Source of the DNA: Imhoffiella fuscus
GTDB taxonomy: Bacteria > Pseudomonadota > Gammaproteobacteria > Chromatiales > Chromatiaceae
Direction: 5' to 3'
DNA length: 64,000 bases
Assembly (NCBI RefSeq): GCF_042682685.1
Contig: NZ_JBHUHX010000062.1
Coordinates: 61,498-125,497 of the forward strand
Part shown: piece by piece, positions 33,488-42,653 of the stretch
How positions within the stretch are numbered: the stretch's first letter is position 1
Layout: each line of letters starts with the position of its first letter
Program-made: the position numbers and the translations under genes
The notes under the pieces: generated by a model
The model's database searches: none
The model's input: the letters and a program-made list of their open reading frames with translations, nothing else
What the model was told of the DNA's origin: nothing

Positions 33488-34383
33488 GCCATCAGCTCCC
33501 GCAGGTGGAAATGGTATTGCCCCAGCTTGCCGCCGTAGTTGCCGGCCGAGATGCGCAGCACGCCGGAGTCCGCGCCGAGCGTGCAGACCGCCTCGATTCC
33601 GGTCCGGGTCGCCTGGCGAACGTCGCTCTCGGTGAGACCGTTGATGACGATCTCCAGCACCGCCCCGACCTCCGGTCCCAGCTGGGAGGCGGGCGAGAGA
33701 CCTCGTAGGGTGGGACAGAAGGCGTCGTTGGTCGAGGCCATGAGCGCCTTGTATTTGGAGCCGACCTTGGATCCCGAGCGCGCGATGCCGCCGGGGAAGG
33801 GCAACAGGACGTTGGGCAGGGCGCGGATCGCCGCGACCGCCCGCTCGCAGGCGGCGAGCGCCTGGAGCTGAGTGCGTGCCAGTACCAGGAAATTGCCGCC
33901 GCCGACGGCGCCGACACGGGCCGTCAGCTCCTCGCACAGGAACTCGCCGTCCATCACGGGCACCCGCCAGTAGCGGCGCCCGTCGATCTGCTTGGAGATC
34001 TGGTAGCCGTCCCCGAAGAAGCGCAGGTTCTTGCCCAGCGGCACCGGTTTCTCGCTGGCGATGCCGGAGAAGATGGCCGTGGTCGGGCAGGTGAGGACGC
34101 ACTGTCCTACCCGGCGCTCGACCTGTTTCTCCAGCTCCTTGCCCGACATGGCGAACAGCAGCACGCTGATGCCGGGACGCCCGTCGGGCGTTTGCTCGGG
34201 CGCCATCTCGGCCTCGATGCCGGCCTCGGCGCCGCAGGCGATGACCGAGGTCGCAAAGCCGGTCATGGTCTCGGCGGCGATCCGCGCCCAGCGGTGGTCG
34301 ATCGCGGTGATGACGAGCCGCGTGGCGTTCATGCCGAATGCCTCGGCGAAGGTGTCCTCGATCTCGATGCCGTTGCGGATCAT
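33484..34383 (-). CDS. fhcD: formyl transferase FhcD (formylmethanofuran:H4MPT formyltransferase)
   Basis: FhcD moves the formyl group between H4MPT and methylofuran. The 299-residue protein has the Ftr sequence throughout: a start of IEIEDTFAEAFGMNATRLVITA, the QCVLTCPTTAIFSG segment, VGAVGGGNFLVLA, and the C-terminal SGNYGGKLGQYHFHLRELM-like end (ISAGNYGGKLGQYHFHL). Length equals that of known Ftr (about 297-300). It overlaps fhcC and fhcA by 4 bases each, so the subunits are translated in a coupled way. It is cytoplasmic. Confidence 0.96.
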   Translation of the reverse strand: MIRNGIEIEDTFAEAFGMNATRLVITAIDHRWARIAAETMTGFATSVIACGAEAGIEAEMAPEQTPDGRPGISVLLFAMSGKELEKQVERRVGQCVLTCPTTAIFSGIASEKPVPLGKNLRFFGDGYQISKQIDGRRYWRVPVMDGEFLCEELTARVGAVGGGNFLVLARTQLQALAACERAVAAIRALPNVLLPFPGGIARSGSKVGSKYKALMASTNDAFCPTLRGLSPASQLGPEVGAVLEIVINGLTESDVRQATRTGIEAVCTLGADSGVLRISAGNYGGKLGQYHFHLRELMA

Positions 34384-36050
34384 GTGACGCTCCTCGGTCG
34401 GCAGGGGTGGACCTCGACCGGGCTGCCGATGCCCTCGGCCATCTCCGCGTCGGAGATGCCGAAATTGGCCAGACGCACCGTATGGTGGCGGTCGAACCAG
34501 TCGCCGATGCGTCGCTCGATGGCGCGGTCGTACTCGGGCCGCACCACCTGGGTGGTTCCCCGCACCGGCCGGGTGATGCGGCCCTCCTCGACCACGACCT
34601 CGCCGTCCTTGAAGACGAGCATGGGGCTGGAGAAGATCCGCTCGGCATCGTCCGAGGGGCGGTAGACGCAGATGTCGGCGCGGGCGCCCGATCCCAGATG
34701 GCCGCGATCGGCGAGCCCCAGGATCCGTGCCGGTGCGGCCCGGGTCATGATGGCGATCTCGTAGAGGCTGTATTCGCGTTCCAGCGAGCCGAGCTGGCTC
34801 ATGGCGGCGGCGTCCGGGTTGATCCGCGCGAGCTGATCGTTGCGGAAGCTGCGGTCCATCAGCAGCCGGATGAGATGCGGGTAGCTGGTGAAGGGCGCAC
34901 CGTTGGGGTGGTCCGTGGTGAGGAAGACCCGCCAGGGATACTCGACCATGAGGAACAGCTCCAGCCCGATCGCCCATTGCAGGGCATTGACGAAGTTCTT
35001 GTCCTTGTAGCGAAAGGGTATGACTCCGCACCCGGCCTCGCACTCGATGTCCATGCAGGTCCATTTGCGCGGATGGGCGTGATGATGGTTGGCATACTGA
35101 TGCATGCTGTCGCCCGAGATGGTCGCCGTCTGACCGAACATCACCTGTCCGACATCGATGGTGACGTTTTTCAGCCGATTTACGGCTTCGGCGATCTCGG
35201 CCGCCGCCGACGAGAAATGCCGATCCCCCTCGGTGCCGTAGGCGTGGAACTGGATGTGGGTCAGATGAATGGGAAAGCCTTCGGCGGCGGCCATGGTCGC
35301 GAGGGTCGCGGTCCGATTGCCGGGGACGCCCAGGTTGGATGCGTGGACGTGGAGCGGGTGCGGCACGCCCAGCTCGGCGACCGCGCGGCTCAGGGTGCGG
35401 ATGATGTCGCGCGGCTTGAGCGGGTAGTGCGGGTGCTGCTCGTCGACGTCCAGCGTGCGGGCGTTGAACTTGAAGGCGTTGATCCCGCCCGGGTTGACCA
35501 CCTTGATGCCGATGCACTGGGTGGCGTGCAGGGTCCAGGCGACATAGTCGTTGATGGTCTCCTGGCTCGCCCCCTCGCTCATGAGTTGCAGCAGCAGGTC
35601 GTCGTTGCCGAGCATGGCGTAGCCGCCGGTGTCGACCATCGGCGTGTCGGCCATCTCCATGTGCGACTGACGCGCGTTGATCGGCAGGATCGCGGGCTCG
35701 AAGCAGCAGGTATAGCCCATCTCCGCGTAACGGTAGCCGGCGGCGAGGGTCGAGGGTGCGGCATGGCCGCCGCCCGAGCGGGTCGAGGCGGTCCGGCTGC
35801 GTCGATGGGCGCGCTGGTCCTCCGGCAGCATGGCGCGGGCGATGTTGACCTTGCCGCCGCCGATATGGGTGTGCATGTCGATCGCGCCCGCCATGACCAG
35901 CTTGCCGTCCAGATCGAAGGTCTGTCCGGGCGTCTCGCCGGGCGGTGGGTGGTGCAGGATGCGGCCGTCGTGGATGTAGAGATCGCGGACCTCGCCGTCG
36001 ATCCCGTTCGCGGGATCGTACAGTCGGCCGCCGACGAGCTTGGTCAGCAC
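34380..36050 (-). CDS. fhcA: formyltransferase/hydrolase complex subunit A (formylmethanofuran dehydrogenase A homologue)
   Basis: FhcA is the amidohydrolase-fold subunit, which hydrolyses formyl-methylofuran to formate. The 556-residue protein opens MLTKLVGGRLYDPANGI and has the metal-site HxH in GAIDMHTHIGGGKVN, a lysine region (GIKVVNPGGINAF), and downstream histidines in PLHVHASNLG and IHLTHIQFHAYG; TTDHPNGAPF completes the family pattern. The start is a GTG at 36050 with a GGAGGAG site; an upstream reading to 36338 is not supported. It overlaps fhcB by 7 bases and fhcD by 4. Together with fhcB it makes the formyl-hydrolysing core. Confidence 0.95.
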   Translation of the reverse strand: MLTKLVGGRLYDPANGIDGEVRDLYIHDGRILHHPPPGETPGQTFDLDGKLVMAGAIDMHTHIGGGKVNIARAMLPEDQRAHRRSRTASTRSGGGHAAPSTLAAGYRYAEMGYTCCFEPAILPINARQSHMEMADTPMVDTGGYAMLGNDDLLLQLMSEGASQETINDYVAWTLHATQCIGIKVVNPGGINAFKFNARTLDVDEQHPHYPLKPRDIIRTLSRAVAELGVPHPLHVHASNLGVPGNRTATLATMAAAEGFPIHLTHIQFHAYGTEGDRHFSSAAAEIAEAVNRLKNVTIDVGQVMFGQTATISGDSMHQYANHHHAHPRKWTCMDIECEAGCGVIPFRYKDKNFVNALQWAIGLELFLMVEYPWRVFLTTDHPNGAPFTSYPHLIRLLMDRSFRNDQLARINPDAAAMSQLGSLEREYSLYEIAIMTRAAPARILGLADRGHLGSGARADICVYRPSDDAERIFSSPMLVFKDGEVVVEEGRITRPVRGTTQVVRPEYDRAIERRIGDWFDRHHTVRLANFGISDAEMAEGIGSPVEVHPCRPRSVT

Positions 36051-37354
36051 GGTGTCTCCTCCTGTGCGGTCTGCGCGAGGCGCTGGCCCAGCTGGGTGAG
36101 GATCTGGGCGACCGAGGGCAGTCCGAGATCCCGGATCTGTCCCAGCGGCAGCGGACAGGCGGCGTCGCTGCGATACCAGTGCCCCGGATGATCGATGCCC
36201 GGGACCCCGACCGGAATGAAGACCTCGGGCGGACGTTCGATAAGCAGTCCAGGGTGTCCCAGTACCAGTGTTGGATAGTCCGTCGATGGTGGGTCGCCGC
36301 CTCCCGGAATTGCGGCGATCCACAGCAGCAGGTCGCATTCGTTGCGGGCCAGGATGTCTTGGTGGCGGTTCAACATGGGGTCGTAGCGCGGACCCTGTTG
36401 TTGGAAATCGGTGCGAAGCGGATAGCCGCTCTGCCAGGTGCAGACCTGATTGACCGTGATGTCGCCGAGCGTGCCGGCCAATGGCAGCGCGGCGGCTCGG
36501 GTGGTTTGGTTGAGGTCGCGCACCAGTTCGCTCAGTGTCTGGACGGTCAGCTCGGCGTGCGGGAAATCCAGCTCGGCGGCAGACCAGACGAACAGGGCAT
36601 AGCGGGCCGACTTGAGCTGCTCCGCCAGCGTCAGGAGCGTCTCGGCGTTCACGTCTGGGATGGCGTCGGCGCGCACCGGGCGTCCGGCGACGAGCCCGCG
36701 CAGCAGCCCGGCGAGTGCGCCGATCTGTCGGTTCTCGATCTGAATCACATTCTGAATGCAGCCCCGCAGTTCGGCCGGAACCGCTTGGCTTTCATAGGGG
36801 CCGATGAGGACGAAACGCCGCTCGCTCGTCTCCGTGAAAAGCGCCTCGGGCGGGCTTAGGACGCGCTCGATCAGTCTGGGGAAGCGTTCGTGCCATTGTG
36901 ATCCGATCAGCACGACCAGATCGGCGCGATTGCGTGCCTCGGTCAGGGTCGTGGTCATCCAGCCGCTGTCCTGCTGCACCAATTGGTTGCGGAAGAGGGC
37001 GTCGCTGTTGACGTGATCCAGCAGTGCGCCGCACTGGTCGGCCAGGCTCAGTGCGGCGCGCATCCCGTTCACGTCGGTTGCGAGGCCGCCGAAGAGCGGT
37101 GCGCGTGCCTCGCGGAGTCGGCTGACGCACCGCTCCAGTGCCTCTTCGAGCGCGACAGGTCGCCCTGCGATCATGGGCGGTCGCGTTTCGGCCGCCATGA
37201 GTTGGGTGAAGGCATTGCGCGCGGTCTCGCAGCCGTTTCGAATGTCGATCGGGCCGTTCGAGTCCTGATGCTCCAGTTGCAGATCGTCACACGCGAGCCC
37301 ACAAAAGGGGCAGGTGAGATGGTCCGTGCTGGCGGTGAGCTCGGTCTTCCACAT
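36044..37354 (-). CDS. fhcB: formyltransferase/hydrolase complex subunit B (formylmethanofuran dehydrogenase B homologue)
   Basis: FhcB resembles the molybdopterin-containing subunit of archaeal formylmethanofuran dehydrogenase but in bacteria lacks the redox cofactor and seems structural. The 436-residue protein begins with a cysteine cluster (HLTCPFCGLACDD), in place of an iron-sulfur motif, and keeps the family blocks ADLVVLIGSQWHERFPRLIERV and a C-terminal LTDF/YRSDAACPL region (HWYRSDAACPLPLGQIRDL). It is the first gene of fhcBADC, so its upstream region should hold the promoter. It is divergent from mptG. Confidence 0.93.
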   Translation of the reverse strand: MWKTELTASTDHLTCPFCGLACDDLQLEHQDSNGPIDIRNGCETARNAFTQLMAAETRPPMIAGRPVALEEALERCVSRLREARAPLFGGLATDVNGMRAALSLADQCGALLDHVNSDALFRNQLVQQDSGWMTTTLTEARNRADLVVLIGSQWHERFPRLIERVLSPPEALFTETSERRFVLIGPYESQAVPAELRGCIQNVIQIENRQIGALAGLLRGLVAGRPVRADAIPDVNAETLLTLAEQLKSARYALFVWSAAELDFPHAELTVQTLSELVRDLNQTTRAAALPLAGTLGDITVNQVCTWQSGYPLRTDFQQQGPRYDPMLNRHQDILARNECDLLLWIAAIPGGGDPPSTDYPTLVLGHPGLLIERPPEVFIPVGVPGIDHPGHWYRSDAACPLPLGQIRDLGLPSVAQILTQLGQRLAQTAQEETPC

Positions 37355-37684
37355 GATGCTTCTGAGCGTCTCCCTGGAATGGACGTGGGAGTGAAGCCGC
37401 CGCGCGAGCGACGGGCGATTTCCGGCCGTGTTGCAACGCAGACATCATGCCATTTAGCCGATGGTTTCGCTGGCTTGATGCGCACCGTTGGCGCGCGCCG
37501 GTCAGGGCTGCCGGCTGGTCGCTCGGTGTGTCCAGCGGCATGCCTTCGAGTGACACTCTGAGTCAGCAGGGACACAGGCACGGCCGATCGTCATGTCCGC
37601 CGGGATCGCGAGCCTGTTTGCGATGGGCAGGGCATGTGATTTGCTTAGAGCGGATCAACGTCGATTTCGACAAGGGGGTAGTGG
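37355..37684. promoter_or_regulatory. divergent promoter region between fhcB and mptG
   Basis: About 330 bases with no gene. It should hold the promoters of both halves of the H4MPT region, fhcBADC on the minus strand and the mptG-fae operon on the plus strand, so they could share control. I see no clear operator. The run GGGGG-TAGTGG just before the mptG ATG is the likely ribosome site area. Confidence 0.4.
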
Positions 37685-38701
37685 ATGAATCATCGCTTCA
37701 CGACGCGTTATCCGAATCATACGGTCGATGTGGAGGCGCCGGCTCGGCTTCATTTGGGATTCCTCGACCTCAACGGCGGTTTGGGGCGCCGCTTCGGCAG
37801 TCTGGGGCTGACCATCGAGGGGGTGGCGACCAGGTTGCGAGCCGAGAGTGCCGACGATTTCAGCGCCGAGGGGCCAGAGTCGGAGCGGGCGCTGGCATTC
37901 GCCCGAGCCTATGCGGCTCGACTCGGTCTTTCGGGAGGCGTGCGTCTGCATTTGCACGAAACGATTCCGGGGCATGCCGGCCTGGGGTCCGGGACGCAAC
38001 TGGCGCTTGCGGTCGGAACGGCCATGGCGCGTCTCTACGAGGCCCATTCGGACAGCCGTGCGATTGCCGGTATGTTGGATCGTGGGCGGCGCTCCGGGAT
38101 CGGTATCGGCGCCTTCGAGGATGGCGGATTCATCGTGGATTGCGGGCGTGATGAGCGTGCGTCGGACGAGGTTCCTCCGCTCGCCTTGCGCCTGACCTTC
38201 CCCGAGGACTGGCGTATCCTGCTGCTGTTCGACCAACGGGGACAGGGAATGCATGGCGAGCGGGAGGTGCGCGCGTTCGCCGAGCTGCCCGAGTTTCCCG
38301 AGGCGTCGGCCGGCCAACTGTGCCGGATCCTGCTGATGCAGGTCGTGCCCGGTCTGCTCGAAGGACGTTTGGACCCGGTGGCCGAGGGAATCGGTGTCAT
38401 CCAGCGCACCGTCGGCGAGCATTTTGCGCCGGCCCAGGGCGGCCGCTTCGCCTCGCCGGCGGTGTCCGCAGCGCTCGACTGGGCGACCGGTCGGGGCTTC
38501 CCCGGGGTGGGCCAGAGTTCATGGGGGCCGACCGGATTCGTGCTGGCCGAGGATGGCGAACAGGCGCGCTGGCTGGAGCAGGGGCTCAAGCGGCGTTTCG
38601 GCGATCTGTCGCCACTGCGCTACCGTATCGTGACCGGGCGCAATCTCGGCGCCCGAGTGAACCGGATCGAGGCACCGATCAAACTTCGCCAAGAGAGCTG
38701 A
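37685..38701 (+). CDS. mptG: beta-ribofuranosylaminobenzene 5'-phosphate (beta-RFAP) synthase
   Basis: This enzyme joins p-aminobenzoate to PRPP in the first step of the H4MPT side chain. The 338-residue protein has GHMP-fold elements: APARLHLGFLDLNGGLGRRFGSLGL near the N-terminus and the phosphate loop ETIPGHAGLGSGTQLALAVGTA, plus a C-terminal GQSSWGPTGFVLAEDG. These are hallmarks of MptG. It is the first gene of an eight-gene plus-strand operon that runs to fae and the PTPS-like gene, 8 bases before mtdB. The p-aminobenzoate substrate could come from the pabB product encoded 10 kb downstream. Confidence 0.95.
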   Translation: MNHRFTTRYPNHTVDVEAPARLHLGFLDLNGGLGRRFGSLGLTIEGVATRLRAESADDFSAEGPESERALAFARAYAARLGLSGGVRLHLHETIPGHAGLGSGTQLALAVGTAMARLYEAHSDSRAIAGMLDRGRRSGIGIGAFEDGGFIVDCGRDERASDEVPPLALRLTFPEDWRILLLFDQRGQGMHGEREVRAFAELPEFPEASAGQLCRILLMQVVPGLLEGRLDPVAEGIGVIQRTVGEHFAPAQGGRFASPAVSAALDWATGRGFPGVGQSSWGPTGFVLAEDGEQARWLEQGLKRRFGDLSPLRYRIVTGRNLGARVNRIEAPIKLRQES

Positions 38702-38709
38702 CCGATTCC

Positions 38710-39612
38710 ATGGAAAAGCCCCTCATTCTGCACATGTTCACGGCGGCCAAGAACCTGAGCCCCTTCGACGTCAACATGGCCTGCGATGCCGGCTGGACGG
38801 TTTGCGTGCCCTATCTTCAGGTCGCGTTGGGCGAGGTTTCGGGACTGGTTCAGGACGCCATCTTCTCGCGCGGTCCCAAGGGCGTGAAACGCACCGGGAT
38901 CTTCCTCGGCGGACGCGACATCCATCTGGCCAATGAGATGCTGGATGCAGCGCGGGGCGCCATGGTGCCGCCGTTCGAGGTCTCGGTCTTCGCCGATCCC
39001 AGCGGGGCCTTTACCACGGCGGCGGCCATGGTCGCCTGCGTCGAATCCGAGCTGCGCAAGCTGAGCGCCGAGGGGCTCGCCGGTCGCCGGATCCTGGTCT
39101 TCGGCGGAACCGGACCTGTGGGGACGGCCGCCGGCATGCTGGCCGCGAAGGCGGGCGCGGACGCGGCGATCGTCAGTCATCTGGGCCTGGGCAAGGCCGA
39201 GGAGGTGGTCCATGAGGTTGCGGATCGCTATGGGGTGACCCTGGGTGCCGAGGACGGCAGCAGCCCGGATCGTGTCGCTGCCCTGATGGCCGGGGCCGAT
39301 GCCGTCTTCAACGCCGCCGCCGCTGGCGTTCAGGTGCTGAATGCCGATCAGCTCGCGGCCGGAACGCGGCTCAAGGTCGCCTGCGACGTCAATGCGGTTC
39401 CTCCGGAGGGGATCGAAGGGGTTGGTGTGATGGATCGAGGCGTGCCCATTGACGGCTCCCACAGCGGTGCGCTGGGGATCGGAGCGCTCGCGGTCGGCAA
39501 CGTCAAGTATCAGGTGCAGCAGGCCCTGCTGCGCCAGATGCACGAGGCCGGATTCCCGCAATATCTGGGGCTCGACGCCGCCTTCGAGATGGCCCGCCGG
39601 CATGTCGACTGA
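38710..39612 (+). CDS. mtdB: NAD(P)-dependent methylene-H4MPT dehydrogenase MtdB
   Basis: MtdB oxidises methylene-H4MPT to methenyl-H4MPT. The 300-residue protein has the start MEKPLILHMFTAAKNLSPFDVNMACDAGW, typical of MtdB, the catalytic-type lysine in GVKRTGIFLGGRD, and a Rossmann nucleotide motif RILVFGGTGPVGTAAGMLAA. The linked end is DGSHSGALGIGALAVGNVKYQVQ. MtdB uses NAD or NADP, unlike MtdA; the sequence is MtdB-like in its N-terminus, but which cofactor it uses cannot be read. The start at 38710 follows mptG by 8 bases. Its 3' end overlaps the next gene by 11 bases. Confidence 0.95.
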   Translation: MEKPLILHMFTAAKNLSPFDVNMACDAGWTVCVPYLQVALGEVSGLVQDAIFSRGPKGVKRTGIFLGGRDIHLANEMLDAARGAMVPPFEVSVFADPSGAFTTAAAMVACVESELRKLSAEGLAGRRILVFGGTGPVGTAAGMLAAKAGADAAIVSHLGLGKAEEVVHEVADRYGVTLGAEDGSSPDRVAALMAGADAVFNAAAAGVQVLNADQLAAGTRLKVACDVNAVPPEGIEGVGVMDRGVPIDGSHSGALGIGALAVGNVKYQVQQALLRQMHEAGFPQYLGLDAAFEMARRHVD

Positions 39613-40762
39613 GCGATCCGAATTGCTGATTGTCGCCAACTCAGGACGCGCGCTCGCCGAATCGGCCGTTCGCGCCGGATACCGGGTGCGGCTGATCGAC
39701 GCCTTCGCCGATGAGGACAGCCGCGCCTGCGCCGAATGCATCCAGGTCCCCATGAAGGGCCATGGCTTGGACGCCGATGCCGTTCGGTGCGAGCTGGAGC
39801 GGATCCTCTCCCAGGCATCGGGGCGGCCGGATCTGATCTATGGTGCCGGATTGGAGCCCTCGGCGGATCTCCTCGAATGGCTGGAATCGCGGGTGACCGT
39901 GCTCGGGAACGATTCCAGCGTGCTGCGTCTGCTGGCCGATCCGATCGCCTGGTTCGCGCGGCTCGACCGTCTCGGCATCCCCTACCCGGAGGTCCGTTTC
40001 GATCCGCCGGAGCAGGACACGGGCTGGCTGCTCAAGGAGCCCGCAAGCAGCGGTGGTCTCGGGGTTCGGTGCTGGCGCTCCGGTCTGTCGCGGCCGCAAG
40101 GGGCGCACTATTTTCAGCGCCTTCTGGACGGCGCGCCCATGTCCTTTCTCTTCATCGCCGATGGGAAGCGCGCGATCCCGATCGGTTACAGCCGGCTGTC
40201 GAATGCAGCCGATGCCATGGATGGCCCGTTCTTCTATGCGGGGGCCAGAAGCCTCGATGCGGCCGAGGCCGCTCGGTGCCGGGTGATCGAGACCTATGCG
40301 CGGGCGCTGGTCGCCGATCTGGGTCTGCGTGGCATCAATGGCATGGATTTCATCCTGCATGGGGGGCGGGTCCAGCTGCTGGAGCTCAATCCCCGTCCCA
40401 CGGCGACCCTGGCGCTCCATCCCTGCCCCTTGGCCGAGGGCTGGGTCGCATGTCAGGTTCAAGCCTGTCAGGGTCTGTTGCCGGATCCCGCTCTTCATGC
40501 GGCGTCCCGTGCGACCGCCCACCGCATTCTCTATGCCGAGCGCGATTTCTCGGTTCCGGCCGGACTCCATTGGCCCGATTGGGTCCGGGATCGGCCCTGG
40601 CCCGGAACCTGGATTCCGCGCGGCGCGCCCCTGTGCAGCCTGTACGCAGAGGCGACCGACATGGATGCGTTGGAGAGGCTGCTCGCCGAGCGCGCTCGTC
40701 TGGTCGTCTCGTTCCTTACGGACAGGTCGACCCTTTCGATGTCTACCGAGGTGATTTCATGA
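39602..40762 (+). CDS. ATP-grasp ligase of the H4MPT cluster (orf17-type)
   Basis: A 386-residue protein of the ATP-grasp superfamily. It starts ERSELLIVANSGRALAESAVRAGYRVRLIDAFADEDSR, a typical N-terminal nucleotide-binding half. The ATP-grasp half has LLKEPASSGGLGVRCW (glycine-rich loop), FLFIADGKRAIPIG, and the metal-binding GINGMDFILHGGRVQLLELNPRPTAT segment with the E and N residues. Methylotrophs have an ATP-grasp gene of this kind in the H4MPT region (often called orf17), whose substrate is not settled. It sits between mtdB and mch, overlapping both (11 and 4 bases), so it is surely part of the pathway, most likely cofactor synthesis. Confidence 0.88.
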   Translation: MSTERSELLIVANSGRALAESAVRAGYRVRLIDAFADEDSRACAECIQVPMKGHGLDADAVRCELERILSQASGRPDLIYGAGLEPSADLLEWLESRVTVLGNDSSVLRLLADPIAWFARLDRLGIPYPEVRFDPPEQDTGWLLKEPASSGGLGVRCWRSGLSRPQGAHYFQRLLDGAPMSFLFIADGKRAIPIGYSRLSNAADAMDGPFFYAGARSLDAAEAARCRVIETYARALVADLGLRGINGMDFILHGGRVQLLELNPRPTATLALHPCPLAEGWVACQVQACQGLLPDPALHAASRATAHRILYAERDFSVPAGLHWPDWVRDRPWPGTWIPRGAPLCSLYAEATDMDALERLLAERARLVVSFLTDRSTLSMSTEVIS

Positions 40763-41736
40763 TCGAGCGCCGCCCGAGCCTCAACGCTCTCGTTTCCCCA
40801 TTGGTCGACGCACTGGTCGCCGATGCCGATTGGCTGCGCCTGGAGGTGCGGCGTCTGGAGAACGGCGCCCAGCTCATCGATGCGGGCATCTCGGCGCTCG
40901 GTGGCCTGGAGGCCGGGCGGCGGATCTCCGAGATCTGTCTCGGAGGTCTGAGTCGGGTGAGGCTGAGCGGTAGCGGTCCGGTTCCCGGTTGGCCGTCCAA
41001 CGTCGAGGTGAGCGCCGCCGATCCGGTGCTGGCCTGTCTGGGCAGCCAGTACGCGGGATGGAGCCTGACGCACGGTGAGGGCAAGGGCGCCTTTCATGCG
41101 CTCGGATCCGGACCCGGCCGGGCGCTCGCAGGCAAGGAGCCGCTCTTCGCCGAACTCCGATATCGCGACCGGTCCGAGCGGGCCTGTCTGGTCCTGGAGG
41201 TCGACAAGGAGCCGCCGCTTCCGCTGGTCGACAAGATTGCGAGCGAGTGTGGGGTCGATCCGTCGGCCCTGACCCTCATCCTCACTCCGACCAGCAGCCT
41301 CGTCGGAACCGTTCAGATCGTCTCACGGGTGCTGGAGGTGGCGCTGCACAAGACGCACGAACTGGGGTTCGACCTGGATCGGATCCACGACGGGATGGGC
41401 AGCGCGCCGCTGCCGCCGCCCTCGCCCGATTTCGTCACCGCCATGGGGCGGACCAACGACGCCATCCTCTTCGGCGGGCAGGTGCATCTTTTCCTGGGTG
41501 GGCGAGACGACGTCATCGAGGAATTGGCCGAGCGTCTGCCCAGCAGTGCCTCGCGCGACTACGGACGGCCGTTCGCCGAGGTCTTCAAGGCGTATGACTA
41601 CGACTTCTTTCAGGTCGATCCGCTGCTCTTCAGTCCGGCTCGGATTCTGCTGACTGCCGTGGAGAGCGGGCGGACCTTTGCGGCGGGCCGGATCGACCTC
41701 GATCTGCTCGCGGCCTCATTTGGGATCGCTCCATGA
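40759..41736 (+). CDS. mch: methenyl-H4MPT cyclohydrolase
   Basis: Mch hydrolyses methenyl-H4MPT to formyl-H4MPT. The 325-residue protein has the family blocks ERRPSLNALVSPLV at the N-terminus, the WPSNVEVSAADPVLACLGSQYAGW segment and SGPGRALA, ending with YGRPFAEVFKAYDYDFFQVDPLLFSPA. The start ATG overlaps the previous stop as ATGA, and its own stop overlaps the next start in the same way. Mch, MtdB and Fae form the soluble core of the formaldehyde oxidation pathway; all three are in this operon. Confidence 0.96.
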   Translation: MIERRPSLNALVSPLVDALVADADWLRLEVRRLENGAQLIDAGISALGGLEAGRRISEICLGGLSRVRLSGSGPVPGWPSNVEVSAADPVLACLGSQYAGWSLTHGEGKGAFHALGSGPGRALAGKEPLFAELRYRDRSERACLVLEVDKEPPLPLVDKIASECGVDPSALTLILTPTSSLVGTVQIVSRVLEVALHKTHELGFDLDRIHDGMGSAPLPPPSPDFVTAMGRTNDAILFGGQVHLFLGGRDDVIEELAERLPSSASRDYGRPFAEVFKAYDYDFFQVDPLLFSPARILLTAVESGRTFAAGRIDLDLLAASFGIAP

Positions 41737-42653
41737 TCCAGCCGACCCGGCGTATCGCCATCTTCACCGACGATCCGGGCTGGCACGGCGCGCGTCTGCG
41801 CCAGGCGTTTGCCGCGCATGGCTGGGACAGTCGCTATGTCTCGCTGCAGGCGTGCCGCTTCGATCTGATGGCCGATGGCGCCGGACTGGTCATTCCCGGG
41901 TTCGATGGTTTGCCGGATGGCGCCTTCGTGCGCGGCGTTCCGGGCGGCACGCTGGAGCAGGTCACCTTCCATCTGGACGTGCTGCATGCCCTGAGCCGGC
42001 TCGGCATCCTGGTCTATAACGAGGCCCGCGCCATCGAGCGCAGCGTCGACAAATGCATGACCAGCTTTCTGCTGCGCACCGCCGGCATCCCGACCCCGCC
42101 GACCTGGTGCGCCCGCGACCCGGACTGGATCGCCGAACTGGTCGAGCGCGAACTGGCCGCCGGTCACCAGCTGGTCCACAAACCGCTCTTCGGCTCGCAG
42201 GGCGAGGGGCTGACACGGGTGCGCGAGCGCGGCGATCTTCCCGCGCCGGATGCGTGCAACGGCATCCATTATCTTCAGCGCTTCATTCCGACCGGCGATG
42301 AGGGTGCGCACGACTGGCGCGTCTTCGTCGTCGGCGGACAGGCGCTGGCGGCCATGCGCCGTTCGAGTCGCGACTGGATCACCAACGTCGCCCAGGGCGC
42401 GAGCTGTCACCCGGCGGTGCTGGATGCCGAGCTGCGCACCCTGGCCGAGTCTGCCTCGGCTGCGCTCGGGATGGCCTATACCGGTGTCGATATCCTGCGC
42501 GATCGCGAGGGGCGAGCCTGGGTCATCGAGGTCAACGGGGTGCCCGCGTGGAAGGGGCTGCAGCAGGTGTGCGGGCTCGACCTGGCCGAGGTGCTGGTGT
42601 CGGACATGCTGCGTCGTATCCACGAAAACCGCGTCATGGAGGCCGTGTCATGA
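41733..42653 (+). CDS. RimK-like ATP-grasp ligase of the H4MPT cluster (orf5-type)
   Basis: A 306-residue RimK-type ATP-grasp protein. It has RIAIFTDDPGWHGARLRQAFAAHGW, the ILVYNEARAIERSVDKCMTSFLLRTAGIPTPPTW region (lid lysine and conserved P), LVHKPLFGSQGEGLTRV (the KPLxGSxGxGV loop) and YTGVDILRDREGRAWVIEVNGVPAWKGLQQV, whose E-x-N chelates metal. RimK relatives add glutamate to small molecules; the archaeal relative MptN adds glutamate to H4MPT. The product of this bacterial orf5-type gene is not settled. Overlaps of 4 bases on both sides tie it to mch and the next gene. Confidence 0.88.
   Translation: MIQPTRRIAIFTDDPGWHGARLRQAFAAHGWDSRYVSLQACRFDLMADGAGLVIPGFDGLPDGAFVRGVPGGTLEQVTFHLDVLHALSRLGILVYNEARAIERSVDKCMTSFLLRTAGIPTPPTWCARDPDWIAELVERELAAGHQLVHKPLFGSQGEGLTRVRERGDLPAPDACNGIHYLQRFIPTGDEGAHDWRVFVVGGQALAAMRRSSRDWITNVAQGASCHPAVLDAELRTLAESASAALGMAYTGVDILRDREGRAWVIEVNGVPAWKGLQQVCGLDLAEVLVSDMLRRIHENRVMEAVS

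Noticed and set aside
34338..36191. 617-codon plus-strand frame opposite fhcA
   Set aside because: fhcA is unmistakable on the minus strand; the opposite frame is a GC artefact.
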